Origin: Streptomyces aculeolatus
GTDB lineage: Bacteria > Actinomycetota > Actinomycetes > Streptomycetales > Streptomycetaceae
Direction of reading: 5' to 3'
Assembly (NCBI RefSeq): GCF_020400605.1
Contig: NZ_JAINRD010000014.1
Coordinates: forward strand, 150,809-214,808
Length of the DNA: 64,000 nt
A model generated the notes under the pieces. It was not told the DNA's origin and did no database searches. It saw only the letters and a program-made list of their open reading frames with translations. Of this stretch, positions 28,473-35,545 are shown piece by piece. The position numbers and the translations under genes are program-made. Each line of letters begins with the position of its first letter. The stretch's first letter is position 1.

Positions 28473-28604
28473 CCTCCGAAGGTAAGGGCTGACGCCGTCC
28501 GCGTATCCCCCCGCGCGCCCGCCCCGCTCCCCCGGTCCGCCCTCCGGGCGCCCGGGGCGGGGCCCGCATGCCGGCCGCGACGTCCACCCCTTAAGGTCTG
28601 GGCC

Positions 28605-29096
28605 ATGGCGATCCCTGAGGTCATCCCGATACGTCACGAGCCCGGCTACCGCACCGAGAACATCGGCCGTTACGACGACGGGCAGTTCCTCGCCTCGATC
28701 ACCGCCGCGTACCCGCCCGACTACCGGATGGGCCCCGACTGGCTGGAGCACCGCCGCTGGTACGCCGTGCTGCACCGCTTCGACGCCGCGGGCCACCACA
28801 CCGGGTCCGACATCTGGACCCCGGGCCCCGGCGTGCCCGCGGACGGGCGGCTGGACGCGAAGATGGAGGGCTGGCTCGACGAGTTGCCGGGGCTGGCGTT
28901 CGGCGACATCGCGATCAGGCCGTTCGAGGTCTCGGTCGACGGCATCCGCTTCGGGCTGGTAGCGGAGCGGCACGCAGAGGCCGCGCCGGGCGGCCCGGGA
29001 GCTGCGGCGGACGGTGAGGACGAGCCGGACTGGGCGGAGTTGTACCCCGACCGGCTCGGGTTCCACGAGCCGTGGGACGGCCTGTACGACACGTAG
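28605..29096 (+). CDS. Conserved Streptomyces protein, HycA-like annotation uncertain
   Basis: 163-residue acidic protein starting MAIPEVIPIRHEPGYRTENIGRY. AAGG lies eight bases before the ATG. Related Streptomyces proteins are often labelled formate hydrogenlyase regulatory protein HycA, but I see no formate hydrogenlyase genes and no DNA-binding motif. The fold looks like a single alpha/beta domain (DFPGLAFG-like loop, then SVDGIRFGLVAER) followed by a Gly/Ala-rich acidic stretch and a conserved-looking WAELYPDRLGFHEPWDG tail. Function unknown. Confidence 0.7.
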   Translation: MAIPEVIPIRHEPGYRTENIGRYDDGQFLASITAAYPPDYRMGPDWLEHRRWYAVLHRFDAAGHHTGSDIWTPGPGVPADGRLDAKMEGWLDELPGLAFGDIAIRPFEVSVDGIRFGLVAERHAEAAPGGPGAAADGEDEPDWAELYPDRLGFHEPWDGLYDT

Positions 29097-29137
29097 GGAC
29101 TGATCACCGGGCCACGGCCGGCACGTACCGTGGGCGC

Positions 29138-30037
29138 ATGCAGCTGACTGACGAGGTACGCGCCGCGCTCGCGGACCGGCGACCGGTCGTCGCCCTGGAG
29201 TCGACGATCATCGCCCACGGCCTGCCCCGCCCGCGCAACCTGCGGGTGGCGGTGGAGCTGGAGGACGTCGTCCGCGCCGCGGGCGCCGTGCCCGCCACCA
29301 TCGCCGTCCTCGACGGCACCCCGCATGTCGGGCTCGACGGGGCGCAGTTGGAGCGCATCGCGTCCGACGACACCGTGCGCAAGCTGACCGTACGCGACCT
29401 CGCGCCGGCCGCCGCCCTCGGCGCGAGCGGCGCGACGACCGTCGCCGCCACGGCGTTCCTCGCGGCCCGCGCCGGCATCGGCGTCTTCGCCACCGGCGGC
29501 CTCGGCGGGGTGCACCGGGAGTGGACGCAGTCGCAGGACGAGTCGGCGGACCTGCGGCTGCTGGCGGAGACGCGGATCGCGGTGGTGTGCGCGGGCGTGA
29601 AGTCCATCCTGGACGTGCCGGCGACGCTGCAGCGCCTGGAGACGCTGGGCGTGACGGTGCTGGGCTACGGCACGGCGGAGTTCCCCGGGTTCTACCTGCG
29701 CACGTCCGGAGAGCCGGTGGAATGGACGGTCAGTACGCCCGGTCAGGTCGCGGCGGTGCTGCGCGCCCAGCGGGAGCTGGACGTGCCGCCGTCCGCGGTG
29801 GTCGTGGCCAACCCGGTGCCCGCCGGCGAGCAGTTGGACCCGGCGGTGCACGACGCGGTGCTGGCGGACGCCCTGCGCGAGGCGGAGCGGCGGGGGGTGA
29901 GCGGGCAGGCGATCACGCCGTTCCTGCTCGGCTATCTCACGGAGCACACGCGGGGGGCGTCGCTGGAGGCGAACCTCGCGGCGGTACGGGGCAACGTGCG
30001 GCTCGCCGCGGAGATCGCGGTGGCGGGCGGGGCGTGA
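29138..30037 (+). CDS. psuG: Pseudouridine-5'-phosphate glycosidase
   Basis: PsuG cleaves the C-glycosidic bond of pseudouridine 5'-phosphate to uracil and ribose 5-phosphate. The 299 residues include ESTIIAHGLPRPRN (21-34), the signature with the catalytic Glu, and GASGATTVAATAFLAARAGI. They also include FATGGLGGVHR, VVCAGVKSILDVPATLQRLETLGV and NPVPAGEQLD. Length and motif order match the family. The PfkB-type kinase gene starts 10 bases later; PsuG plus PsuK forms the known two-enzyme pseudouridine catabolic route. The ATG at 29138 begins MQLTDEVRAAL. Confidence 0.93.
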   Translation: MQLTDEVRAALADRRPVVALESTIIAHGLPRPRNLRVAVELEDVVRAAGAVPATIAVLDGTPHVGLDGAQLERIASDDTVRKLTVRDLAPAAALGASGATTVAATAFLAARAGIGVFATGGLGGVHREWTQSQDESADLRLLAETRIAVVCAGVKSILDVPATLQRLETLGVTVLGYGTAEFPGFYLRTSGEPVEWTVSTPGQVAAVLRAQRELDVPPSAVVVANPVPAGEQLDPAVHDAVLADALREAERRGVSGQAITPFLLGYLTEHTRGASLEANLAAVRGNVRLAAEIAVAGGA

Positions 30038-30047
30038 GGGGCCGGGT

Positions 30048-31022
30048 ATGAGCGGAGGTCCGGCAGCGGACGGGGGCGGGGAGAGGCGCGACGGCGCCGG
30101 CCGTGCGGTGCTGCTCGTGATCGGCGACGTGGTCACCGACGTCGTCGCCCGGCACGCCGCACCCCTCGCCCCCGGTACGGACACGCCGGCCGAGATCGCC
30201 ATCCTGCCCGGCGGCGCCGGCGCGAACGTCGCCGCGTGGGCGGCGCATTGCGGCGCGCGGGTGCGTCTGCTGGCGCGCGCGGGCCGGGATGCCGCCGACT
30301 GGCATCGCGCCGCGCTGGTACGCGCCGGGGTCGACGCCCACGTCCGTACGGATCCCGAGGCGCCCACCGGCAAGGTCGTCGCCCTGGTCGACGGCGGTGG
30401 CGAGCGGTCGTTCCTGACGGACAGCGGGGCGGCGTTCCGGCTGGGGCCGCAGGACTGGGAGCCTGGGCTGCTGACCGGCGTCACGCACGTCCACCTCTCC
30501 GGCTACCTGTTCTTCGCCGCCCCCGGCCGCGCGCTCGCCGCTCTCGCCGCCGCCGAGGCGCACGCCCGCGGGGCGACGGTCAGCGTGGACCCCGCGTCGG
30601 CCGGCTTCATCGCGGAGTCGGGTGTACGGGCCTTCCTCGCCGCGATCGCCGGCGCCGACACGGTGTTCCCCAACGCCGCGGAGGCCGCGCTGCTCACCGG
30701 CCTCCCCTCCCCCGCCGCCGCGGCAGCGGCCCTGGCCGCCGCGCTCGACGCCACCGCCGTGGTCACCGCCGCCGCCGACGGCGCGCACCTGGCCGCGCCA
30801 GGAGCAGCCGCGGTGCACATACCCGTGACCCCGGTGACGCCCCTCGACACGACGGGCGCCGGCGACGCCTTCACGGGCGCCTATCTGGCGGCCGTACAGT
30901 CCGGCAGCACCCCGCGCGCGGCCGCGGTCGCGGGGTGCGCCACTGCGGCGACGGCGGTCCGCACGCCGGGCGGACGGCCGGTGGTGCGGGACGTAGGGCG
31001 TAGCCGCGGGGAGGGGGCGTAG
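30048..31022 (+). CDS. psuK: PfkB-family kinase, probable pseudouridine kinase
   Basis: 324-residue ribokinase-fold protein. The substrate lid region is ILPGGAGANVAAWAAHCGARVRLLARAGRD. The C-terminal motif PLDTTGAGDAFTGAYLA has the catalytic Asp in GAGD. It follows psuG by 10 bases with GAGGGG at good spacing from the ATG. Gene context makes pseudouridine the likely substrate, although adenosine or other nucleoside kinases share this fold. The first ~20 residues are a Gly-rich extension. Confidence 0.8.
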   Translation: MSGGPAADGGGERRDGAGRAVLLVIGDVVTDVVARHAAPLAPGTDTPAEIAILPGGAGANVAAWAAHCGARVRLLARAGRDAADWHRAALVRAGVDAHVRTDPEAPTGKVVALVDGGGERSFLTDSGAAFRLGPQDWEPGLLTGVTHVHLSGYLFFAAPGRALAALAAAEAHARGATVSVDPASAGFIAESGVRAFLAAIAGADTVFPNAAEAALLTGLPSPAAAAAALAAALDATAVVTAAADGAHLAAPGAAAVHIPVTPVTPLDTTGAGDAFTGAYLAAVQSGSTPRAAAVAGCATAATAVRTPGGRPVVRDVGRSRGEGA

Positions 31023-31078
31023 CGGCCGGGCAGGGAGCGTAGTGGAGGCCCGGGGTCGCGCGGGCCGGGGTCCGCGCC

Positions 31079-31912
31079 TCACAGCACCCGCCGGCGCCAC
31101 GGGCGTGCACGCAGGCGGCGCGGGTCCGGGCCGTGCGGAGCCGCGGCGAGGCCCTCGCGGACGGCGGCGGTGAAGGCGTCCGGCTCGCGGAACAACTGCC
31201 GCGGCGTGGTGTGGACGAGGTGCAGGCCCAGGGATTCGAGGGCGTTGTGGTGCTCCACGGTGCCGTCGTCGGTGCGGAACGGCGGCTCGGTGAGGTGGAG
31301 GAGGACGCCGGTGCGGGGCCAGTGGGCGTGCGCGGTGGTGAGCCAGTAGCCGTCGAGGTGCAGCGGGGTGTGCCAGAGCGGGGGCGGCAGGCCGGCGGTG
31401 CGGAGCACGGTGCGGGCGCGGACCTCGGCGGGTGGGCGGACGGCGGGGCCGAGGGCGGCGAGTACGGCGGCGACGTCGGGGCGGGTGTGCAGGCCGGCGG
31501 CGCGCAGCGCGGTGGCCGCGGCGCCGGGCGGGGTGGCGCGGGTGTCGAGAAGTTCGCGCAGGAGGGCGGCGGTCCTGTCGTGGTCGAGCACGTCGCGCAG
31601 GGCGTCGGCGGCGGCACGGACCGGCGGGGCGGCGGGGAGTCCGGGCGGCAGGCGGACGGGCGGGGGCAGGCGGCGCGGGGCGTGGTGGATGCGGAGGCCG
31701 GGCGGCGGGGTGAGGCGGCGGCGCGGCGGTACGAGCACGTCGACCACGCGTACGTCCGCGGCGGCGGGCACGGCGCGGAACCCGTACAGCGCCAGCGCCG
31801 CCACCCCCGTCAGCAGCGCCTCCCCGCGGCCGGCGCCCCGTTCCAGGGCGGCGCGGTAGCGCGCCTCCCAGCCGCCGCCGGGGGTGTCACGGGTGCCGTT
31901 CGCGTACGTCAT
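31079..31912 (-). CDS. AbiEi/DUF559-like hypothetical protein
   Basis: 277-residue Pro/Arg/Ala-rich protein. LLTGVAALALYGFRAVPAAADVRVVDVLVPP near the N-terminus resembles the AbiEi-like (type IV antitoxin-related) domain that heads many actinobacterial DUF559 proteins. The C-terminus (LHLDGYWLTTAHAHWPRTGVLLHLTEP... ESLGLHLVHTTPRQLFREPDAFTAAVREGL) has the outline of the Vsr-like DUF559 fold, but the expected catalytic Asp and Glu-x-Lys are not clear. A nuclease role is therefore doubtful. It converges on psuK. Confidence 0.55.
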   Translation of the reverse strand: MTYANGTRDTPGGGWEARYRAALERGAGRGEALLTGVAALALYGFRAVPAAADVRVVDVLVPPRRRLTPPPGLRIHHAPRRLPPPVRLPPGLPAAPPVRAAADALRDVLDHDRTAALLRELLDTRATPPGAAATALRAAGLHTRPDVAAVLAALGPAVRPPAEVRARTVLRTAGLPPPLWHTPLHLDGYWLTTAHAHWPRTGVLLHLTEPPFRTDDGTVEHHNALESLGLHLVHTTPRQLFREPDAFTAAVREGLAAAPHGPDPRRLRARPWRRRVL

Positions 31913-32011
31913 GGGTGCGCCATGCCCGCCGCCGCGCCCCGCTACGGCACTCCGGCGGCGGACTCACCGGGTCGGGTGGCGGCGACGGGGCCGGGAGTTG
32001 ACCCGCGGGCG

Positions 32012-32296
32012 CTACGCGGCGTGGACGGCGCGGTCCGCGGGGGCGTCCGGCTCGGGTGCGGCGCAGGTGTCGGCCAGGGCGTCGAGGGAGACGCCGAGTG
32101 TGGTGGCCAGGGCGGCGATCGTGAAGAAGGCCGGGGTGGGGGCGCGGCCGGTCTCGATCTTGCGGAGCGTCTCGGCGGAGATGCCGGCCGCTGCGGCGAC
32201 GTCGGTCATGCTGCGCTCGCCCCGGGCGGCGCGCAGCAGGGCGCCGAAGCGCTCGCCGCGGCGGCGCTCCTCGGGGGTCAGTGGAGTACGAACCAT
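32012..32296 (-). CDS. XRE-family HTH regulator, probable repressor of map
   Basis: 94-residue single-domain Cro/CI-type regulator. The HTH is ERFGALLRAARGERSMTDVAAAAGISAETLRKIETGRAPTPAFFTIAALATTLGVSLDAL. A short acidic tail follows with no effector domain. The ATG at 32296 lies about seven bases after a TAGTAT -10-like hexamer, so the mRNA may be leaderless. It is divergent from the methionine aminopeptidase gene across a 54-base gap containing a palindrome, which suggests it represses both genes. Confidence 0.85.
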   Translation of the reverse strand: MVRTPLTPEERRRGERFGALLRAARGERSMTDVAAAAGISAETLRKIETGRAPTPAFFTIAALATTLGVSLDALADTCAAPEPDAPADRAVHAA

Positions 32297-32303
32297 GAGC
32301 GTG

Positions 32304-32322
32304 ATACTAATACCGGTATAGT
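32304..32322. promoter_or_regulatory. Palindromic operator between two divergent -10 elements
   Basis: ATACCGGTAT is a perfect 10-bp palindrome at 32310-32319 in the XRE/map gap. On the plus strand TATAGT (32317-32322) reads as the map -10, about 29 bases before its ATG. On the minus strand TAGTAT (32309-32304) reads as the -10 for the regulator. A protein bound at the palindrome would cover both. The local AT-richness is unusual for the window. Confidence 0.65.
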
Positions 32323-32350
32323 AATTGGGACAGTGAGGGAGGGCCACGTC

Positions 32351-33118
32351 ATGGTCGAAATCAAGAACGATGCCGCGCTGGACGCCATGCGGGAGGCCGG
32401 CCGCGTCGTCGCCCAGGCCCTCGCCGCCGCCCGGGACGCGGCCGGCGTCGGCGTGAGCCTGCTGGAGCTGGACGGGGTCGCGCGGGAGGTCCTGGACAAG
32501 GCGGGGGCGGGATCGCCGTTCCTCGGCTACCGGCCGTCGTTCGCCTCCACGCCCTTCCCGGCCGTCCTCTGCACCTCCGTCAACGACGCGATCGTGCACG
32601 GCATCCCCACCTCCTACCGGCTGCGCGACGGCGACCTGGTGTCCCTCGACTTCGGCGCAGAACTGGACGGCTGGACGGGCGACGCGGCGATCAGCTTCAC
32701 CGTGGGCACGCCCCGGCCCGAGGACACCGCGCTCATCGCCGCCACCCAGCGGGCGATCGACGCCGGGATCGCGGCGGCGGTCGCGGGCGGGCGGCTGGGC
32801 GACATCTCGGCCGCCGTCGGGCGCGTGGCCGCGGAGGCGGGCTGCGGGATGCCGGCGGACTTCGGCGGGCACGGCATCGGGCGGCGGATGCACGAGGACC
32901 CACATGTGCCCAACCGGGGGCGCGCGGGGCGCGGTTACCCGCTGCGGCACGGGCTGACGCTGGCGATCGAGCCGATGCTGCTCGCGGGCGGCTCGGACGA
33001 CTACGGGGTGGACGGCGACGGGTGGACGCTGCGCACGACGGACGGCAGCAGGGCGGCGCACATCGAGCACACGATCGCGGTGACGGAGGACGGGCCGCGG
33101 GTGCTGACGGCGCTGTGA
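32351..33118 (+). CDS. map: Type I methionine aminopeptidase (accessory copy)
   Basis: 255-residue MetAP that removes the initiator Met. All five metal ligands are recognisable: two Asp in SLDFGAELDGWTGDAA, His in GGHGIGRRMHEDP, Glu in LAIEPMLL, and Glu in HIEHTIAV. CTSVNDAIVHGIP is the conserved substrate strand. There is no N-terminal zinc finger. The ATG has GGAGGG seven bases upstream. It stands alone next to an XRE regulator and is not in the secY-adk-map ribosomal cluster, so it is probably a second, regulated copy. Confidence 0.92.
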   Translation: MVEIKNDAALDAMREAGRVVAQALAAARDAAGVGVSLLELDGVAREVLDKAGAGSPFLGYRPSFASTPFPAVLCTSVNDAIVHGIPTSYRLRDGDLVSLDFGAELDGWTGDAAISFTVGTPRPEDTALIAATQRAIDAGIAAAVAGGRLGDISAAVGRVAAEAGCGMPADFGGHGIGRRMHEDPHVPNRGRAGRGYPLRHGLTLAIEPMLLAGGSDDYGVDGDGWTLRTTDGSRAAHIEHTIAVTEDGPRVLTAL

Positions 33119-33179
33119 GCGCGTCCCGTACGCGGCCGGGGGCCGGGCGGGCGGCGGGCAACGGCCGCGCCGCGCGGGG

Positions 33180-33647
33180 TCAGCGCCAGCCGTAGCGCAG
33201 GCGCAGGCGGTGCTCGACGAGGTGGAACCGCTGGCGGTCCAGCGAGCACGCCTCGCGCCGCATGCCGCCGTCGTGCAGCCGCAGGACGCGGTCCAGGTCG
33301 ACCCACGAGTCGCGGCCCGCGCGGTCCCAGGGGCCGGCGCCTATGCGCACCCAGTCGTGGTCGTCGTCGCGGCGCCTGCTGGACAACTGGACGGCGAGGA
33401 CGGTGCCTGCGGACTCGCGGGCGACGACGAGGACGGGGCGGTCCTTGCCGCGGCCGTCGTTCTCCTCGTACGGGACCCAGGTCCAGACGATCTCGCCGGG
33501 GTCGGGGTCGCCGTCGGGGTCGGGCGCGTAGGAGGTGCGCACGACGCCTGCGGCGCGCGGGTCTATCTCGGTGGTGGCGGTGGGGCCGTGCTGCCCGGGC
33601 TGGCTCGCTTGGCCGTTGTCGTCGGTCGGCGTGGTCACGCAAGGCAC
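33180..33647 (-). CDS. PemK/MazF-like protein without visible antitoxin
   Basis: 155-residue protein. After a ~45-residue polar leader, GEIVWTWVPYEENDGRGKDRPVLVVARE matches the opening strands of the PemK/MazF fold. VLAVQLSSRRRDDDHDWVRIGAG and SWVDLDRVLRL follow in the usual order. MazF-type toxins are ribosome-independent endoribonucleases, but many actinobacterial PemK-like proteins are stand-alone. No small antitoxin gene lies next to it. GTG at 33647 has no clear ribosome site; GTG at 33638 is an alternative three codons in. Confidence 0.75.
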   Translation of the reverse strand: MPCVTTPTDDNGQASQPGQHGPTATTEIDPRAAGVVRTSYAPDPDGDPDPGEIVWTWVPYEENDGRGKDRPVLVVARESAGTVLAVQLSSRRRDDDHDWVRIGAGPWDRAGRDSWVDLDRVLRLHDGGMRREACSLDRQRFHLVEHRLRLRYGWR

Positions 33648-33861
33648 CGTAGCAACCGGGAACGCGCGGGCGGCGGCGCGGTGGCGGCGGGGGCACGATA
33701 CCCGATTTCCGACGCCGGCCTCCGGGCGGTTCCCGGGCCGGGCGACTGCGCGAGGGCGGCGCAGCGGGGCGTCTGCGGCAGGGCGTCATATGCCGGGGGA
33801 AATGGGGCGCTGAGGGCGGCCGGGGCGTCCGTTGTCAGTGCGGGGCTGTAGCTTCCAGGGC

Positions 33862-34173
33862 ATGGACTACCACGACGTTGTCGACGAGCTCGAATCGGCG
33901 GAGCAGGAGCTCGGCCTGGCCGCGTGCGACGTGGACGAGACCGAGGGCGCCGGGCTGGACCTGGCGGGCATGGCCGCCGAGCTGGCGGAGCGCACGGAGC
34001 CGACCGGGGCGGGCCGCCCCGGCGCACCCGCGGAGCTGCGGGACGGGCCCGACGCGGCGGTGTGGTCCGCCCGCATGGCAGACGGGCTCGCGGACGCCGA
34101 GCGGGCGGAGGGGCTGCCCGAGGCGCAGTGGCCGCAGGGCCGGCGGATATCCCTGGCGCGCTGCGCGCAGTAG
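33862..34173 (+). CDS. Small acidic hypothetical protein
   Basis: 103-residue acidic, Ala/Glu-rich protein starting MDYHDVVDELESAEQELGLAACD. It looks helical and soluble, with no recognised domain. I chose the ATG at 33862, preceded by CCAGGG, over a GTG 30 bases upstream because coding bias begins there. Codon usage is normal for the window. It is unrelated by strand to the PemK-like gene before it. Confidence 0.55.
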   Translation: MDYHDVVDELESAEQELGLAACDVDETEGAGLDLAGMAAELAERTEPTGAGRPGAPAELRDGPDAAVWSARMADGLADAERAEGLPEAQWPQGRRISLARCAQ

Positions 34174-34248
34174 GGGGTCGTACGCGCAGCGTGCCTGGTT
34201 GGACCTCGGCCCCGCGGAGTCGGATGCTGGAGGCAGGAGGTGCTAGGC

Positions 34249-34560
34249 ATGAGGCTCATACGCTCTGGCGACGAGCCCGTGCACGCCCGCTCTCCGCTGC
34301 GCCTGCGCTTCTGGCTGGCGCTGTGGGGAACGCTCTGGATGATCGCGGGCACGGTCTTCTTCGTCGCCGTCGACCAACCGGTCTGGGCCGCGGTGACCGC
34401 GGCTCTCGCCGCCATCACGACCGTCGACATCGTGGTGGTGGTCCGGCACATGAGACAGGGCCCGCGTTTCCAGCCGGGCCGGGACGTGCCGCCGTACGAG
34501 CCGATACGCAGGGACGACGAGGAGACCGAGGAGACCCACGAGTCGAAGCGGCTGCGCTGA
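34249..34560 (+). CDS. Small two-helix membrane protein
   Basis: 103-residue protein with two transmembrane helices (about 22-42 LRFWLALWGTLWMIAGTVFF and 47-66 VWAAVTAALAAITTVDIVVV). A charged C-terminal tail rich in Arg/Glu follows. The layout and ARSPLRLRFWLALWG resemble DUF6343-type Streptomyces proteins, though I cannot confirm the family. GGAGG lies eight bases before the ATG at 34249, which decides that start over GTG at 34240. Confidence 0.7.
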   Translation: MRLIRSGDEPVHARSPLRLRFWLALWGTLWMIAGTVFFVAVDQPVWAAVTAALAAITTVDIVVVVRHMRQGPRFQPGRDVPPYEPIRRDDEETEETHESKRLR

Positions 34561-34582
34561 CGCGGGGCGCGGAGCGCCGGGC

Positions 34583-35224
34583 TCAGGGGCTCCCGGGCCG
34601 CCAGGCCGGGCGGCGCGGGTCGTCGAGGCGTACGAGGACGTCGGCGGCTTCCGCGGGGTCGGCCTCGTCCTCGTAGCGGGCGAAGGCGGGCAGTGTCCAG
34701 CGGTCCTGCTCCGGTGTGCGCCGGGCCAGAGCCGCGGCGGAGAGACGGAGGTGGACGGCCAGGTCGAAGGGGAACCAGCGGCCGAGCAGCAGCGGTCCGT
34801 GCAGCAGCACGACGGCGCCGGGCGGCAGTTGGACGTACGGGCTGCGCGTGGCGCGGTCGGTGGCGGGGTCCCAGAGGTCCGGCAGGACGCGCCCGTCGCC
34901 GCCGGGCTCCAGCGGGCCGAACACCTCCCGCCAGAGTGCCCCGGTGTCGAGCCAGGTGTCGTAGTACGCGTCGGGGTCCTCGCGCCCGAACTCGTAGCGG
35001 AGGGAGGCCGGCCGCAGGAACCCGCCCGCGTCGAGGACGAGGGCTTCGTGCCCGAGCACCCGCAGGGCGTCGCCGACCCGTCGGGCCAGCACCCCGGGCT
35101 CCGCGGCCGGAGCACCGTCCACGGCGACGCGCAGCCACGGGCTGCCGTCGGCCGCCTTCGTCCCGGCGATGCGCTCGGCCAGCGCGTCGGTGAGCCGCTC
35201 CCAGGAGATCGCTTCCAACCGCAC
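34583..35224 (-). CDS. Uridine kinase-like protein with degenerate P-loop
   Basis: 213-residue protein of the type labelled uridine kinase in Streptomyces. The strand-loop LRVAVDGAPAAEPGVLARRV (about 32-51) sits where the Walker A would be, but the GxxGxGKS/T pattern is gone. FLRPASLRYEFGREDPDAYYDTWLDTGALWREVF matches the uridine-binding segment with Asp-Tyr residues of real uridine kinases. PPGAVVLLHGPLLLGRWFPFDLAVHL matches the Walker-B-side strand. Either phosphate is held differently or the protein is not a kinase. GTG at 35224 lacks a strong ribosome site. Confidence 0.7.
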   Translation of the reverse strand: MRLEAISWERLTDALAERIAGTKAADGSPWLRVAVDGAPAAEPGVLARRVGDALRVLGHEALVLDAGGFLRPASLRYEFGREDPDAYYDTWLDTGALWREVFGPLEPGGDGRVLPDLWDPATDRATRSPYVQLPPGAVVLLHGPLLLGRWFPFDLAVHLRLSAAALARRTPEQDRWTLPAFARYEDEADPAEAADVLVRLDDPRRPAWRPGSP

Positions 35225-35545
35225 GGTCCCATGATGCCGCGCGGCGGCGGCGGCTGCCGTGGCGGAGGGGGCTGCGCGGGCGGGGTGGGGGCTGGGCGAC
35301 CGCTGCGGGCTGCGGTGCGTGGACGCCGCGGGGAGGGTCGGCGGTGCTGTGCCGTGCCCGACGGCCGCGGCTGAGCGGGTCTGCGGGCGGCGGGTCTGCC
35401 GACGGCGGGTCTGCGGGTCTGCCGGCTTGCGGGCTGCGGGTCTGCGGGCTGCCCAACCGGGCGGTGCGCGGGAGTGGTTGAGTACGGGGGCAGCGGATGC
35501 GCGTGCGCGCACCGCGGCCGGCGCGGAGCGAGGGGGACGACACAC
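35225..35545. repeat. Spacer with five CGGGTCTGC repeats
   Basis: No gene is supported in this 321-base spacer. CGGGTCTGC occurs five times at 35377, 35392, 35407, 35415 and 35438 within 70 bases, mostly on a 15-base pitch, with related CGGGCTGC units between. A sixth CGGGTCTGC lies at 37334, just past the next gene. The array is too irregular for CRISPR. Confidence 0.75.

Noticed and set aside
35375..35446. Possible CRISPR array
   Set aside because: Repeat units are nine bases with spacers of 0-14 bases, no leader and no cas genes.
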